A DNA stretch of 33,051 nt from JAVZLQ01 sp049972525 (GCA_049972525.1 JBMFKI010000016.1:1-33051), one strand, 5' to 3'; positions 7,883 to 16,872 are shown, counted from the stretch's first letter. Numbers and translations: made by a program. Notes: generated by a model not told the origin, from the letters alone.

Positions 7883-9220
7883 TTAAATTAAGTATTCCCT
7901 TTCCCTTTCGGCGACTACCACCTTGCCTTTTAGGTCTCTCATAAATTTGGCGAAGAGGTTTTGCTTTTCAGTGTGCACTGGGAATATCTGTTTTGCGTTA
8001 ATCTCCTTAAGGATAGCCTTCAACTGCATTGGCATTATATGTCCCGAGACATGGGCATGATATTGAGGTAAGCCATAATGTTCAAGCCAGTTCAGAAGCC
8101 TTTCATAGTCTATTTCCATTTCTTCGTTGAAGGGTTCAGATGAAGAAAGCACATAACAGCTTCCGGCTTCTGGTTGGATTTCAACAAGCTCTTCTAAGTC
8201 GTGGAAAGATAAAGCTAAAACTACCTTGCATTGCTGCTTCGAAATTTCGGATGCGCTCTTAACCTTTTCGGGATATTCTTCAACTATTGCGTTTTCCCAC
8301 TTGTCCCTAGTCTTCTTCGACTTTCGAAAAATCGAAATGTTTCCGTCCCTTAAATCTGGAAGTTTCAAGCCTTTATCCCTTTGGAGTGCTTCCATAAGGT
8401 AGGCTTGCTTGAGTGAAACGGCGAGGCAACGTCCATTATTTTTTGCAACACGATGGAACGAATTAAGTCTGTCAACATCCGTATAAGCGAAGTCTGCCAA
8501 GACAACACCGCTTGCTTGCTCAACAATAGTATTCAACTTGCCCTCCACCTCAGCCTCAGAAGAAACAGATGCGCCAGTCATGTTTGTTGCTTCTGTGATG
8601 AGGGCTACTGGCTCAACGTCCTTAGCCTTTTTAACAAAATCTCTTGTCATCTGATTTTTTGCGCCGTGCGTTCTGAAGTCGCCAGTGTAAGCGATGCTTC
8701 CATTTGATGTGTGAATGATGAAGCCATAAGCTCCTGGAATAGAATGGTCAACGTGAACTGGTTCAACCTCCAAATTGCCTATGTTGATTTTTCTTCCAGT
8801 TCTAAAGGTTTTAAATTCTATACCTTCAACATCAAATTCTAAGTCAGCTCTGCGCATTTCGCTAAGCGCTTGTAAAATTATTTTTGTTGTTTCGCCACAG
8901 TATACTGGAACTTCACGTTTTATGAAAGATAGGTAGGCTGAATGGTCCATATGAGCGTGAGAGATAAAAACAGCGTCGATAGCGCACGGTTTTTCGTCAA
9001 ACCTGTAGGCGCCGTCTATTTTTGGCAGAATCCCAAGCTCTCGCAGGCTTTTTTCGCTTCTCGGTGATAGAAACGGTGGAGAGTAAAACTGTCTTTTAAC
9101 AGTGTATGACATTCCAAAATCAAAGAGCACACTTGTTGCTCCATCTCTTATCAGGATTTTGTTTCCGCCAATTTCGTTTACCCCGCCATAAAATGTTATT
9201 GCTGTTTTAAGCTTTACCAT
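7883..9220 (-). CDS. RNase J-like beta-CASP metallo-beta-lactamase nuclease
   Basis: The N terminus FYGGVNEIGGNKILI (10-24) is typical of RNase J. The metal site HAHMDH is at 88-93, with further motifs VDHSIPGAYGF and YTGDFRTHG. A beta-CASP region follows (DVDRLNSFHRVAKNNGR). The C-terminal RMMBL-type segment is SGHIMPMQLKAILK with the late metal-ligand motif IFPVHTEKQN. Archaeal RNase J enzymes are 5'-to-3' exonucleases of about 450 residues, which fits the 445 here. The start has GGGGT 5 bases upstream and lies only 2 bases after the stop of the kinase-like gene, indicating translational coupling. An endonuclease activity is possible; sequence alone does not decide this. Confidence 0.88.
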   Translation of the reverse strand: MVKLKTAITFYGGVNEIGGNKILIRDGATSVLFDFGMSYTVKRQFYSPPFLSPRSEKSLRELGILPKIDGAYRFDEKPCAIDAVFISHAHMDHSAYLSFIKREVPVYCGETTKIILQALSEMRRADLEFDVEGIEFKTFRTGRKINIGNLEVEPVHVDHSIPGAYGFIIHTSNGSIAYTGDFRTHGAKNQMTRDFVKKAKDVEPVALITEATNMTGASVSSEAEVEGKLNTIVEQASGVVLADFAYTDVDRLNSFHRVAKNNGRCLAVSLKQAYLMEALQRDKGLKLPDLRDGNISIFRKSKKTRDKWENAIVEEYPEKVKSASEISKQQCKVVLALSFHDLEELVEIQPEAGSCYVLSSSEPFNEEMEIDYERLLNWLEHYGLPQYHAHVSGHIMPMQLKAILKEINAKQIFPVHTEKQNLFAKFMRDLKGKVVVAEREREYLI

Positions 9221-9222
9221 GT

Positions 9223-10935
9223 TTACCCCTTCAGTTCACCAGCCTTTTTGCATACGTCTGATATTGTTAGCATTATGTGTGGAAACGTGAAAACGCTAAA
9301 AACTTTGGTGTATTTTGGATTTCCAGCCTTTCTAACAACTTCAACGTTTCCCCCAGCAATTAAGTAGCCTTCAATAAAAGCCTTAGCCATAAGCTCTGCT
9401 ATGTTAGTTTTTGAAAAAGGTGAAAAGTAATGACCGGCATAGTAGAGGAATTCAGCCACATCCCATGTTTTGTCTCCGTTTCTTGCTGCTTGCTCAAAAT
9501 CTAGAAAGTAAATCTGGCTTTTTCTTCCGACAATGATGTTTTCTGGTTTTGCATCTCCCAAGGCAATGTTAAGAGCGTGAATTTCAGCAAACTTTTTTCC
9601 AACTTTCCTTAACAGTTTAATTTCTCCCTTAACCTCGTCTATAGTTTTGGCTTCTGCTATACGCTTTATTGCCTTTTCAAGACTTTCACCATCAACATAC
9701 TCCATAAGAACCAAACGTTCACTGTGATTTACATGAAGCAGTTTTGGAACGGCGAACCCGCGTGAATGTAGAAACTGGTTTATTGCACATTCCCTTTCAA
9801 GTCTTGAACGCCCTAAAACAGCGAAGGTTCTGGTTCCAACAGTCCATAAGGTTAACGGAAACCACTTGAAACTCGACCAGTCCTTAAACCTCTTAGCAAC
9901 GATTTTATGCTCCTTTCCGTGCGCTGAAACTCTGACTAAATACGTATCGTTCAAGACGCCGCCTATCTGCTCAATTTTAACTGGCACATCCGCAGTGGCG
10001 GAAAGGACTTTCCTAGCAAAGGCCTCCAAGTCCAGCCTACTTGCTAATGAAACAAGCCCATTGGCTGTTGGAATGTATAAATACGCTTGCGGATCCTCAA
10101 TATAGCAGGTATCCCTCGGGTAGTTTACGGTAAATCTAAACCCTGTAAGCAACTCTCGGTTTTGCAGGAGGAAGCTAAAGATTTTTGGAAAAGTTCCAAG
10201 CAGAGAGTTAAACAACGCTTTTTGCGCGGTTCGGAAAAGATTTACAAAACGAATTTTTCGGTTCTTAACGTTATTTACGAATTCTGCTGAAATCTTGACG
10301 AATCCGCCAGAAAAAGCGACAATTTTCTCTTTCTCCAACTCTTTCAAAGCTTCCAAGTATCCTTGTAGAATGCAGTTAACATTTGCGCTCTTCACATCTT
10401 TATTCATGAATTCGATTGTGTCTGACGCTATGAGTGGGAAAAGCCTTGCTCTTGCCAGCAGAGCCTCATATAGAAAGTATTCTGGTTTTATGTGAATGTC
10501 ATAGGAGAGCTCTGGAAAATCTAAGACGATATTTTCCAAAATTTCACGAATTAGACGTTTCTTTAGTTGCACCTCTTGATTATACAAATAAGGCTTGCCA
10601 ATTATTGGCACAAATGGGAAAACTAGTCCTCCAGCCAAAGCTTCGCCTAGGAATCCTCTATCAACGTCCCTTTCAAAAACCCACTGGTCAACAGCAAAAA
10701 TAATGAAACTCTTGTTTTCAAAAACATTTAGGTATGTTAAAAGCCTTGGTTTAAAATCTCTGATAATAAGCAAAACTTGTGAAGCCGTTTTGGCTTTAAA
10801 AGCTGATGATGAGTCCCCAATTATGCATAAAGCAATAATCTTGCATGAACCAGCAGCACACCTACAAAATTTCAGAAGGCTTTCAACTATTTTGTTGTTT
10901 AAACGCCCAGCTTGCTGGTTCAATTTTTCACCCAA
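9223..10935 (-). CDS. Nucleotidyltransferase-like / helix-turn-helix / RIO-APH-type kinase protein
   Basis: Residues 30-115 resemble a minimal nucleotidyltransferase (IALCIIGDSSSAF at about 34-46, then LLIIRD), though the usual DxD pair is not clear. Residues about 155-245 are helical and may contain a helix-turn-helix. Residues 315-510 are a kinase domain: nucleotide loop GGVLNDTYLV at 325-334, Lys348 in IVAKRF, hinge region MEYVDGES, catalytic loop LGDAKPENIIV with Asp461 and Asn466, and metal-binding Asp479 in FLDFE (DFE replaces DFG). It is closest to the Bud32/RIO/aminoglycoside-kinase type. The substrate is unknown. TTG start, with AAGGG about 8 bases upstream. It lies 2 bases before the RNase J-like gene, which suggests a link with RNA metabolism. 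Confidence 0.75.
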   Translation of the reverse strand: MGEKLNQQAGRLNNKIVESLLKFCRCAAGSCKIIALCIIGDSSSAFKAKTASQVLLIIRDFKPRLLTYLNVFENKSFIIFAVDQWVFERDVDRGFLGEALAGGLVFPFVPIIGKPYLYNQEVQLKKRLIREILENIVLDFPELSYDIHIKPEYFLYEALLARARLFPLIASDTIEFMNKDVKSANVNCILQGYLEALKELEKEKIVAFSGGFVKISAEFVNNVKNRKIRFVNLFRTAQKALFNSLLGTFPKIFSFLLQNRELLTGFRFTVNYPRDTCYIEDPQAYLYIPTANGLVSLASRLDLEAFARKVLSATADVPVKIEQIGGVLNDTYLVRVSAHGKEHKIVAKRFKDWSSFKWFPLTLWTVGTRTFAVLGRSRLERECAINQFLHSRGFAVPKLLHVNHSERLVLMEYVDGESLEKAIKRIAEAKTIDEVKGEIKLLRKVGKKFAEIHALNIALGDAKPENIIVGRKSQIYFLDFEQAARNGDKTWDVAEFLYYAGHYFSPFSKTNIAELMAKAFIEGYLIAGGNVEVVRKAGNPKYTKVFSVFTFPHIMLTISDVCKKAGELKG

Positions 10936-10983
10936 AGTAAATCCCTTAACCGAATAGAATCTAGCGCCTCTAGGGATATAGAG

Positions 10984-12342
10984 TTAATGTTTTTCAGCGG
11001 TTTTTCCATAGATTCTCAAAACTTTCAGGGCTTTCGCGGCTTTTTCAGGTAAGTCATACAATGGAACATTTGTCTTGCCTAAAACTTTGTAGACCAACGC
11101 GAAATCTTCTCCTCCTGCTGGAACATCCACAACTGGTTTTTTTGGGTGTTTCGCTGCTATTTTCGGAATTACCCGCGCATCTTCAGGCTCGAAGAAACAG
11201 GATTTAAGCATATTTATGACTAGGGCTCCATCAACATTTTTGTCTGCAAGCACCAAGTCTAAAACTTTCTCGTATCTTTCAGCTCTTGCGTCTGCTATCA
11301 TATCAATAGGGTTTGTGGCGTCAACTCCAGGATAAAGTCTCTCAATTTCCTTCTTTGTCTTTTCCGATAGAGTGGCAAGTTTTAAGCCGTTTTTTGCGAT
11401 TGCGTCTGCTGCAAGTATTGCTGGTCCGCCAACGTTACTTACTATTGCAACGTTTTCTCCATGCATTGGAGGCTGTTTTACGAGGGCAACCGCTGCATCC
11501 ATTAATTCTTCTATGTTTTCGACCCTTATTATTTCAGCCTTTTTTAATGCAGCATTAAAAATTTCATCTGAACCAGCTATTGAGGCTGTATGTGATTTAG
11601 CTCTATGCGCGGATTCTTCGGTTATTCCGCCTTTCAGGACTAGGATTGGCTTTTTCTTCACAGTTTTTTTGGCTTCTTCTATGAAGGCACGTCCGTTTTT
11701 CACTCCTTCCATGTAAAGGCATATAACAGTCGTTTCTTTATCTTCACCTAAATATTCAAGCAGGTCAACATCATCAACATCTATTTTGTCTCCCATGAAC
11801 GCAAATTTGCTTATGCCAACATCGTAGAAGCAAGCCCAATCTAAAAGGCATGCGCCGACTCCGCCGCTCTGTGAAATAACGGCGATTTTACCTCTTTTTG
11901 GCATAACGTCCCTTTCGAAGGTTGTGTTTAAACCATTTTTAGTGTTTATCACTCCCATAATCGTGTTTGGACCCAAAATTCTTACGCCATACTCCTCCTT
12001 AAGCTCAAGCAGTTTTCGACGCTGATCGTCTTTGTATCCGCCAGTAATAATTACAAGCGCCTTTACGCCATTTTTTGCACATTTCTCTGCTTGCACCAAA
12101 GAGTTTTTTGGTGGAAGCATTATAACTGCCAATTCTGGAGTGGCAGCTATCGTTTTGATGTCTTTATGCGCTCCTTCACCGTCAACATCCACTATGTGAA
12201 TTTTGCCTCTGAAAAACTTCCTCATGTTGTATGTTACGCTTCTGAAGAGCTCTGGAGAGCTCATTCCGACCTTTTCGCGCAGCCTACTTGAACCTATCAA
12301 AACCACGCTTTTCGGCTCGAAGATGGCTTCCACTCCACTCAT
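10984..12342 (-). CDS. acdA: ADP-forming acyl-CoA (acetyl-CoA) synthetase alpha subunit
   Basis: The enzyme converts acetyl-CoA (or another acyl-CoA), ADP and phosphate to acid, ATP and CoA. It is the main archaeal route of substrate-level ATP formation from acyl-CoA. The N-terminal CoA-binding domain starts IFEPKSVVLIGSS. It is followed by a succinyl-CoA-ligase-like domain with ILGPNTIMG, AVISQSGGVG and the phosphorylated His in KSHTASIAGSD (His262 counted from the upstream ATG). The length fits an alpha subunit alone; the ATP-grasp beta subunit is not in this window. I chose the ATG at 12342 because GAAGGT precedes it by 7 bases and the family starts here. An in-frame ATG at 12375 would add 11 residues. 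It heads the run kinase, RNase J-like, mdh. Confidence 0.9.
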   Translation of the reverse strand: MSGVEAIFEPKSVVLIGSSRLREKVGMSSPELFRSVTYNMRKFFRGKIHIVDVDGEGAHKDIKTIAATPELAVIMLPPKNSLVQAEKCAKNGVKALVIITGGYKDDQRRKLLELKEEYGVRILGPNTIMGVINTKNGLNTTFERDVMPKRGKIAVISQSGGVGACLLDWACFYDVGISKFAFMGDKIDVDDVDLLEYLGEDKETTVICLYMEGVKNGRAFIEEAKKTVKKKPILVLKGGITEESAHRAKSHTASIAGSDEIFNAALKKAEIIRVENIEELMDAAVALVKQPPMHGENVAIVSNVGGPAILAADAIAKNGLKLATLSEKTKKEIERLYPGVDATNPIDMIADARAERYEKVLDLVLADKNVDGALVINMLKSCFFEPEDARVIPKIAAKHPKKPVVDVPAGGEDFALVYKVLGKTNVPLYDLPEKAAKALKVLRIYGKTAEKH

Positions 12343-12424
12343 AATTTTTACCTTCAAGTAGTAGCACTTCAGCATGGTGGAAGGAAAGAAGGTATGTCAT
12401 TCACATTCATAAATCTAACCATGA

Positions 12425-13207
12425 TCATTTCTGTGTTACCTTCATGTATGCCAAAGTGGCAAGAGAAGCGAAGGCTAACGCAAACAAGGAGATGTCAACA
12501 AGCATAAGCGGGTTAAACGGCGGGTTTCCCAAAAGAAAAGCTCTGGAAAGGTCTGCGCCGCAGCTTAGGGGGTTATACTGTGCTATTAACGTCAATTGTG
12601 GAAGTGCGCTCTGTATAAGTGGCATTGGGTAAAAAACTGTGCTGCAGAAGAAAAGGACATAGTACACAACGCCTCTCGCTGTTATGTATTTCTCGAAGCT
12701 TGTAGTTGATAAAGCGAGGGCTATGCTCAAACCAGAAGTTCCAATAGACACTAGGAAAAGAGCTAAAAGTATGGTTAAAAGCTGCAGTATGTTTGGAAAA
12801 ACTCTAGTGTATATATGGGTTATGCCAAGGGTTGTAGCGAGAAGCGGCGCCATATAAATTGCCCCCCTGATTCCCCCGGCCAAAACTCTTCCAAGCGCCA
12901 ACTCAAAACGTCTTATCGGTAGGCTTAACATATAATGCGAAATTTCCCTTCTGATTTCCATGTTTATCTCTCTCCCAATCATGAAGGCTGCTGCAAAAAG
13001 TGCTGTTATCGTTAATCCTGGGGCGAAGAATACGAAGTATGATACGTACTCCTTCGTTATGTTCGGGTTAACCATATTTGTGTAGACAACTGCCATTATA
13101 AAGAGGTCTGCGAGGTTCATACTTAACATTCCGGCAATCCACCACTTATATCGGAAGAAGTAGCTAAAGTCCCTTTGGATAACATGCAATATTGGCTTTA
13201 TTGCCAC
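12425..13207 (-). CDS. ABC-2 type transporter permease (second subunit)
   Basis: The protein has 260 residues and about six membrane helices in the ABC-2 pattern. A cytoplasmic start (MAIKPILHVIQRDFSYFFRYKWW) is followed by helices at about 25-45, 60-80, 108-132, 138-165, 172-195 and 230-255. The amphipathic stretch SLPIRRFELALGRVLAGG is characteristic of this exporter family. It overlaps the upstream permease by 10 bases and is the last gene of a three-gene operon with its ATPase. It probably forms a heterodimer with the other permease. The exported substrate cannot be deduced. Confidence 0.88.
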   Translation of the reverse strand: MAIKPILHVIQRDFSYFFRYKWWIAGMLSMNLADLFIMAVVYTNMVNPNITKEYVSYFVFFAPGLTITALFAAAFMIGREINMEIRREISHYMLSLPIRRFELALGRVLAGGIRGAIYMAPLLATTLGITHIYTRVFPNILQLLTILLALFLVSIGTSGLSIALALSTTSFEKYITARGVVYYVLFFCSTVFYPMPLIQSALPQLTLIAQYNPLSCGADLSRAFLLGNPPFNPLMLVDISLFALAFASLATLAYMKVTQK

Positions 13208-13983
13208 CCTCCCCCCTCCAGCCTCCGCTCATGCAAGACAATGCCTAGAAAAGTGAAAACTGAGAAGAACGCAACTATTCCAAAGGTAGCCAACAATGGT
13301 GGAGTTAGCGCTGCAGATTCAAGTCCAGCACCCCACCTAAAAAGGTCAGCGGCAAAAGATAAAGGGTTTATTGACGCAAGCCCCTTATAATATTGCGGCA
13401 TGTAAGCAACAGGATAAAGTGTTGTGCTTAACCGCACTATTAGGGCGTCAGTGACGCCCATAAGAATGTCAAATCTATCCGAGGATTTTATGCTAACAGC
13501 CATCGTTATGCTGAAACCTGCAACGCCGAAAGTGAATAGGAAAAGTGATGATAAAGCCGCTAAAAGCTGGAGAACACTTGAAACTCCGATTAAATATAGA
13601 ACAAAAAGCATCATCGGGCCTACGTATAGGAAACTCCTTAAACCCCCTCCGATAGACCTTCCTAAGACGAGTTCCTTACGCGAAACCGGAACGCTCAGCA
13701 GATACTCAATAACGCCGTGGTCAGCCTCCTCGTAAATGTCGTATCCGATAAAAACTGCTGTCGAATAAAGCATTGTTATTATTATTCCCGCAGTATAATA
13801 GTTGAAATAGCTGCCGCCAACATCCTTCTGGACATCTGTGCTGAACATTTGATTAACTACCAAGCCGAATAGGGCTATTTGCGCTACAAACCATATTGCA
13901 CGCATTATTAAAAGAAACTTGTAACGGAGAAACATCTTTATGTCCCTTTCAGCCACAGTCCAAACTCTGCGTAAGCTTATCAT
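13198..13983 (-). CDS. ABC-2 type transporter permease (first subunit)
   Basis: The protein has 261 residues with the same layout as its neighbour: basic N terminus (MISLRRVWTVAERDIKMFLRYKF), six hydrophobic segments, and the equivalent LLSVPVSRKELVLGRSIGGG loop between helices 2 and 3. The two permeases are clearly paralogous. Its ATG overlaps the ATPase stop codon in an ATGA arrangement, so translation is coupled. It is expected to pair with the downstream permease in the membrane. Substrate unknown; drug, lipid or polysaccharide export are all possible for ABC-2 systems. Confidence 0.88.
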   Translation of the reverse strand: MISLRRVWTVAERDIKMFLRYKFLLIMRAIWFVAQIALFGLVVNQMFSTDVQKDVGGSYFNYYTAGIIITMLYSTAVFIGYDIYEEADHGVIEYLLSVPVSRKELVLGRSIGGGLRSFLYVGPMMLFVLYLIGVSSVLQLLAALSSLFLFTFGVAGFSITMAVSIKSSDRFDILMGVTDALIVRLSTTLYPVAYMPQYYKGLASINPLSFAADLFRWGAGLESAALTPPLLATFGIVAFFSVFTFLGIVLHERRLEGGGWQ

Positions 13984-14936
13984 TCCCTTTGAGCCTCTTC
14001 GATTGTTAGACCAGTATAATGTGCAAACACATCATCAAGTGAAGGTTCACTCATGCGAATAGCCTTTACTGGTATATGCGCCTTCATGAAAAACTCTGTT
14101 ATCTTCGGGAGAACTTCCTCTGCATTATTCAAGTAAATCTTTAGATAGTCCTCTTTTATTGCCAGAACATTTACGACCCTCTGGATTGCCTTAAGCTCTT
14201 CAATAACCCCACTTGGAACAATTTTATCCAAGGCTATTTCGACGACATCACCGCCGGGTATGCTGTCCTTCAACTTCTTTGGTTCATCACAGACAAGCAG
14301 TTTACCCCTATGCATTATGGCAACCCTGTCAGAGAGCACATCAGCCTCATAAAGCTCGTTTGTAGCGAGCAGTATTGTTGAGCCTTCATCGCTTAAATTG
14401 CGAAGCATATTCCATATTTTATGTTTGCCAACAATGTCTATCTGCGCTGTAGGTTCATCAGCTATGGCGATTTTTGGTCTTTGAATTAAAATTTTCGCTA
14501 TTTCAACTCTCTTACGCATACCACCGGAAAAAGTATGAACGCTCTTAAACCTCTCATTCCAAAGCTCAAGTTCTTCAAGAACCCAGCGCACCCTCTTCTT
14601 GCGCTCCTCAGCAGACAAACCGCAAACCTTAGCATGCCAGTTAAGGATATCCCAAGGCGCATCAACCCATAAAAGCTTTGGCTCCTGAAAAGCCATGCCA
14701 ATCAATGTTCTAGCTTTATCGGGCTCACGTGTAACATCATAAGGACCAATAAACGCTGTGCCTTCAGTAGGCTTAATAACAGTTGTCAACATAAGCAAAG
14801 TTGTCGTCTTGCCAGCGCCGTTTGGACCTAAAATTCCGAGAATTTCTCCCTCTTCCACCTCAAGGTTTAGATGGTCAACTGCTGTGAAATCTCCAAACTT
14901 CTTTGTGAGGTTGACTATTTGAACTATCGGCGCCAT
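13980..14936 (-). CDS. ABC-2 exporter ATP-binding subunit
   Basis: Counted from the upstream TTG, Walker A is GPNGAGKTTT (41-50), the Q-loop is AFQEP (86-90), the signature is FSGGMRKR (140-147) and Walker B is IAIADEPTAQID (160-171). A C-terminal regulatory region of about 90 residues, typical of DrrA-like exporters, follows. The switch position that is normally His is Asn197 (LLATNELYEAD), which I confirmed from the codon AAC. I chose the ATG at 14936 because the domain begins directly after it; a TTG at 14948 would add four residues. It overlaps the next gene by 4 bases and forms an operon with the two permeases. Confidence 0.92.
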   Translation of the reverse strand: MAPIVQIVNLTKKFGDFTAVDHLNLEVEEGEILGILGPNGAGKTTTLLMLTTVIKPTEGTAFIGPYDVTREPDKARTLIGMAFQEPKLLWVDAPWDILNWHAKVCGLSAEERKKRVRWVLEELELWNERFKSVHTFSGGMRKRVEIAKILIQRPKIAIADEPTAQIDIVGKHKIWNMLRNLSDEGSTILLATNELYEADVLSDRVAIMHRGKLLVCDEPKKLKDSIPGGDVVEIALDKIVPSGVIEELKAIQRVVNVLAIKEDYLKIYLNNAEEVLPKITEFFMKAHIPVKAIRMSEPSLDDVFAHYTGLTIEEAQRE

Positions 14937-15006
14937 TATTAGACCCAACGCTGAAGCAGATAAGATGAATAAGCATCTAGATAAAATTAACTATGCACGC
15001 TATAAA

Positions 15007-16305
15007 CTATCTTGAAAGTATATCTGAAGCCACTTTTTCTGCTTTTTTCATCACGCCTGCTTCGTCCAATGTTTCCAAAATTCTGTTCTTCATCAGAACC
15101 TTCCCGTCAACGATGACCGTGTCCACGTCGCCTCCCCTTGCAGAGTAAACAACGCTTGAAAATATGTCATGCAGCGGCTTCAAATGTGGCCTATTAAGAT
15201 CTATTAGGATTATGTCAGCCATCTTTCCAACTTCCAATGAGCCAATAGCATCTGCCAGACTCAAGGCCTTCGCCCCGTTTATTGTTGCCATCTTTAAGAC
15301 CTCGTAAGCTGAAAAAATCGCAGGATCGTGATAAGTGTGCTTCTGAAGTAATGCGGCGAACTTCATTGTTTCAAACATGTCAAGTGTATTGTTGCTTGCA
15401 GGTCCATCTGTGCCCAAACATACATTAACGCCCAATCCAGCCAAGTCCTTTATCTTTGCTGCTTCTAAACCGAGTTTCATGTTAGCCACTGGAACATGTA
15501 CAACGTTAACTCCACGCCTATAAAGTGTCTGCATATCCCTTCTTGACAGGTTTATGCAGTGCGCCGCAAGAGTGTGCCCATCAAAAAAGCCAAGTTTATC
15601 CAAAAAAGCAACCTCGCTCTGGTTCTGCGTTTCTTTCAACATTGCTTTTGACTCGGCTAAATGCAAGTGAACACCAACGTTTAACTCAAGCGCTTTTTCG
15701 CGGACCTTCAAAAGCAAGTTTTTACCGCAACTGTAAGCTGCATGCGGGCCAAGCATGGCTTTTACTCTGCCAAAGGCGTAACCATTAAAATTTTTAACAA
15801 AATCTACACTCCGCGAAAACATCTCCTCGCCTAAACCGCTTTTTCCAGTCTCAATTATGCCTTCTGCCAATGTACCCCTCAAACCACTTTCAGCCACAGC
15901 CTTTGCAACCATATTCTCATGGAAATACATGTCCGCGAAACACGTTGTCCCGCTCTTGATCATCTCTAAACAACCCAGAAGCGCTCCAGCATAAACATCG
16001 TCGGGCTTAAGTTTGGCTTCTAAAGGCCAAATGGTTTCCTTAAGCCACTTTTCTAATGGCTGATCTTCGGCTAATCCCCGAAACAAAGTCATCGGCACAT
16101 GCGTATGAGCGTTGATCAGCCCTGGCAAGGCAACTTTTCCACGTCCGTCTACGTACGTCTCTGCTTTTACACCGCTCGCACACGAAGATTTTCCAACAAA
16201 CGTTATTTTTCCATCTCTTATTGCAAGCGCGCCATTTTCTATTGCACGCTTGTTGTCCATAGGCAGGATTATGCATCCTCGAATTAGGATGTCAGCCTTC
16301 TCCAA
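15007..16305 (-). CDS. mtaD: MTA/SAH deaminase-type amidohydrolase
   Basis: The family deaminates S-adenosylhomocysteine, methylthioadenosine or 5'-deoxyadenosine to the inosine forms. Archaeal members recycle products of SAM-dependent and radical SAM enzymes. The metal and catalytic residues are all visible: HTH at 67-69, LGPHAAYSC at 185-193, HLHLAESK at 213-220 with Glu218, AAHCINLS at 247-254 and the metal-ligand Asp300 in GTDGPASNN. The length (432 aa) is normal. The start is TTG, with GGGA about 7 bases upstream, and the N terminus (ADILIRGCIILPMD) matches the family. It follows the PadR gene by 72 bases on the same strand. Several SAM and radical SAM enzymes in this window would produce its substrates. 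Confidence 0.88.
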   Translation of the reverse strand: MEKADILIRGCIILPMDNKRAIENGALAIRDGKITFVGKSSCASGVKAETYVDGRGKVALPGLINAHTHVPMTLFRGLAEDQPLEKWLKETIWPLEAKLKPDDVYAGALLGCLEMIKSGTTCFADMYFHENMVAKAVAESGLRGTLAEGIIETGKSGLGEEMFSRSVDFVKNFNGYAFGRVKAMLGPHAAYSCGKNLLLKVREKALELNVGVHLHLAESKAMLKETQNQSEVAFLDKLGFFDGHTLAAHCINLSRRDMQTLYRRGVNVVHVPVANMKLGLEAAKIKDLAGLGVNVCLGTDGPASNNTLDMFETMKFAALLQKHTYHDPAIFSAYEVLKMATINGAKALSLADAIGSLEVGKMADIILIDLNRPHLKPLHDIFSSVVYSARGGDVDTVIVDGKVLMKNRILETLDEAGVMKKAEKVASDILSR

Positions 16306-16377
16306 GTTGTCTTCCCAAGTTTTATATGGTGGATTAAGAATAAAAGCGTATTATGAAATTATGAAGGGATGTTGGCG

Positions 16378-16806
16378 TTAAATTATGGTTTTCGGCTCTT
16401 CCATCTTCTTTATTAAAGAGGGCCTTATGTGCGCTTGTGGTGGTTGCGGAATTTCCTCTTCGCTGATTATGCCTTTTGGCAGTCCATTTGTGCCTATTTT
16501 TCTGCATATGAAGTTAAGCGAGTCTTCTGTGAAGTTCAGTAGGTTTCGTCCCTCAACGGTAAGCTTATAAACTTTCCTTGGTCTTTCGCTGTCCATGCTC
16601 CACTCGCTTTTCACGTATCCCTTCTTTTCCAAAGTGTTTAAGAGCGGGTAAATTGTGCTTGGCCCGAAGTAGACACCGAAGTTTTTGCGTATCCGCGTTA
16701 TTATTTGGTAGCCGTGCATCGGCTGGCTACCTAGAAACTGTAGCACGATTAGATCCAGTAATCCCTTCATTAATTTGACCTGAACTTCCTTCGGGTTGTT
16801 ATCCAT
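16378..16806 (-). CDS. PadR-family transcriptional regulator (long form)
   Basis: The winged-helix PadR domain lies in the first ~95 residues, with LLDLIVLQFLGSQPMHGYQI, FGPSTIYPLLNTLEKKGYV and RKVYKLTVEGR segments. A 50-residue proline-containing tail follows (ISEEEIPQPPQAHIRPS). PadR proteins are dimeric repressors that often control efflux or catabolic genes. I chose the ATG at 16806: GGAAGGA lies 6 bases upstream, whereas the longer frame starting at 16863 runs through the predicted promoter and operator. A near-perfect 24-bp dyad in its upstream region suggests autoregulation. It is divergent from a second PadR gene. Confidence 0.9.
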   Translation of the reverse strand: MDNNPKEVQVKLMKGLLDLIVLQFLGSQPMHGYQIITRIRKNFGVYFGPSTIYPLLNTLEKKGYVKSEWSMDSERPRKVYKLTVEGRNLLNFTEDSLNFICRKIGTNGLPKGIISEEEIPQPPQAHIRPSLIKKMEEPKTII

Positions 16807-16842
16807 ATTTTTCCTTCCTGTATTTTTGTTGCACGCGAATAC

Positions 16843-16866
16843 GATACGTCTATTTCTAGACATATC
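16843..16866. promoter_or_regulatory. Dyad operator candidate upstream of padR
   Basis: Ten-base arms (GATACGTCTA and TAGACATATC) flank a 4-base spacer with a single mismatch. The dyad sits at the predicted transcript start (about 16850) of the PadR gene, where a repressor would block transcription. Its symmetric TATGT...ACGTA outer bases resemble the ATGT-N8/10-ACAT pattern of PadR operators. Confidence 0.5.
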
Positions 16867-16872
16867 TCAAGA

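Noticed and set aside
16321..16329. CCATATAAA (minus strand) as the promoter of the amidohydrolase gene
   Set aside because: It predicts a start inside the gene, after the TTG at 16305 that the protein family supports.
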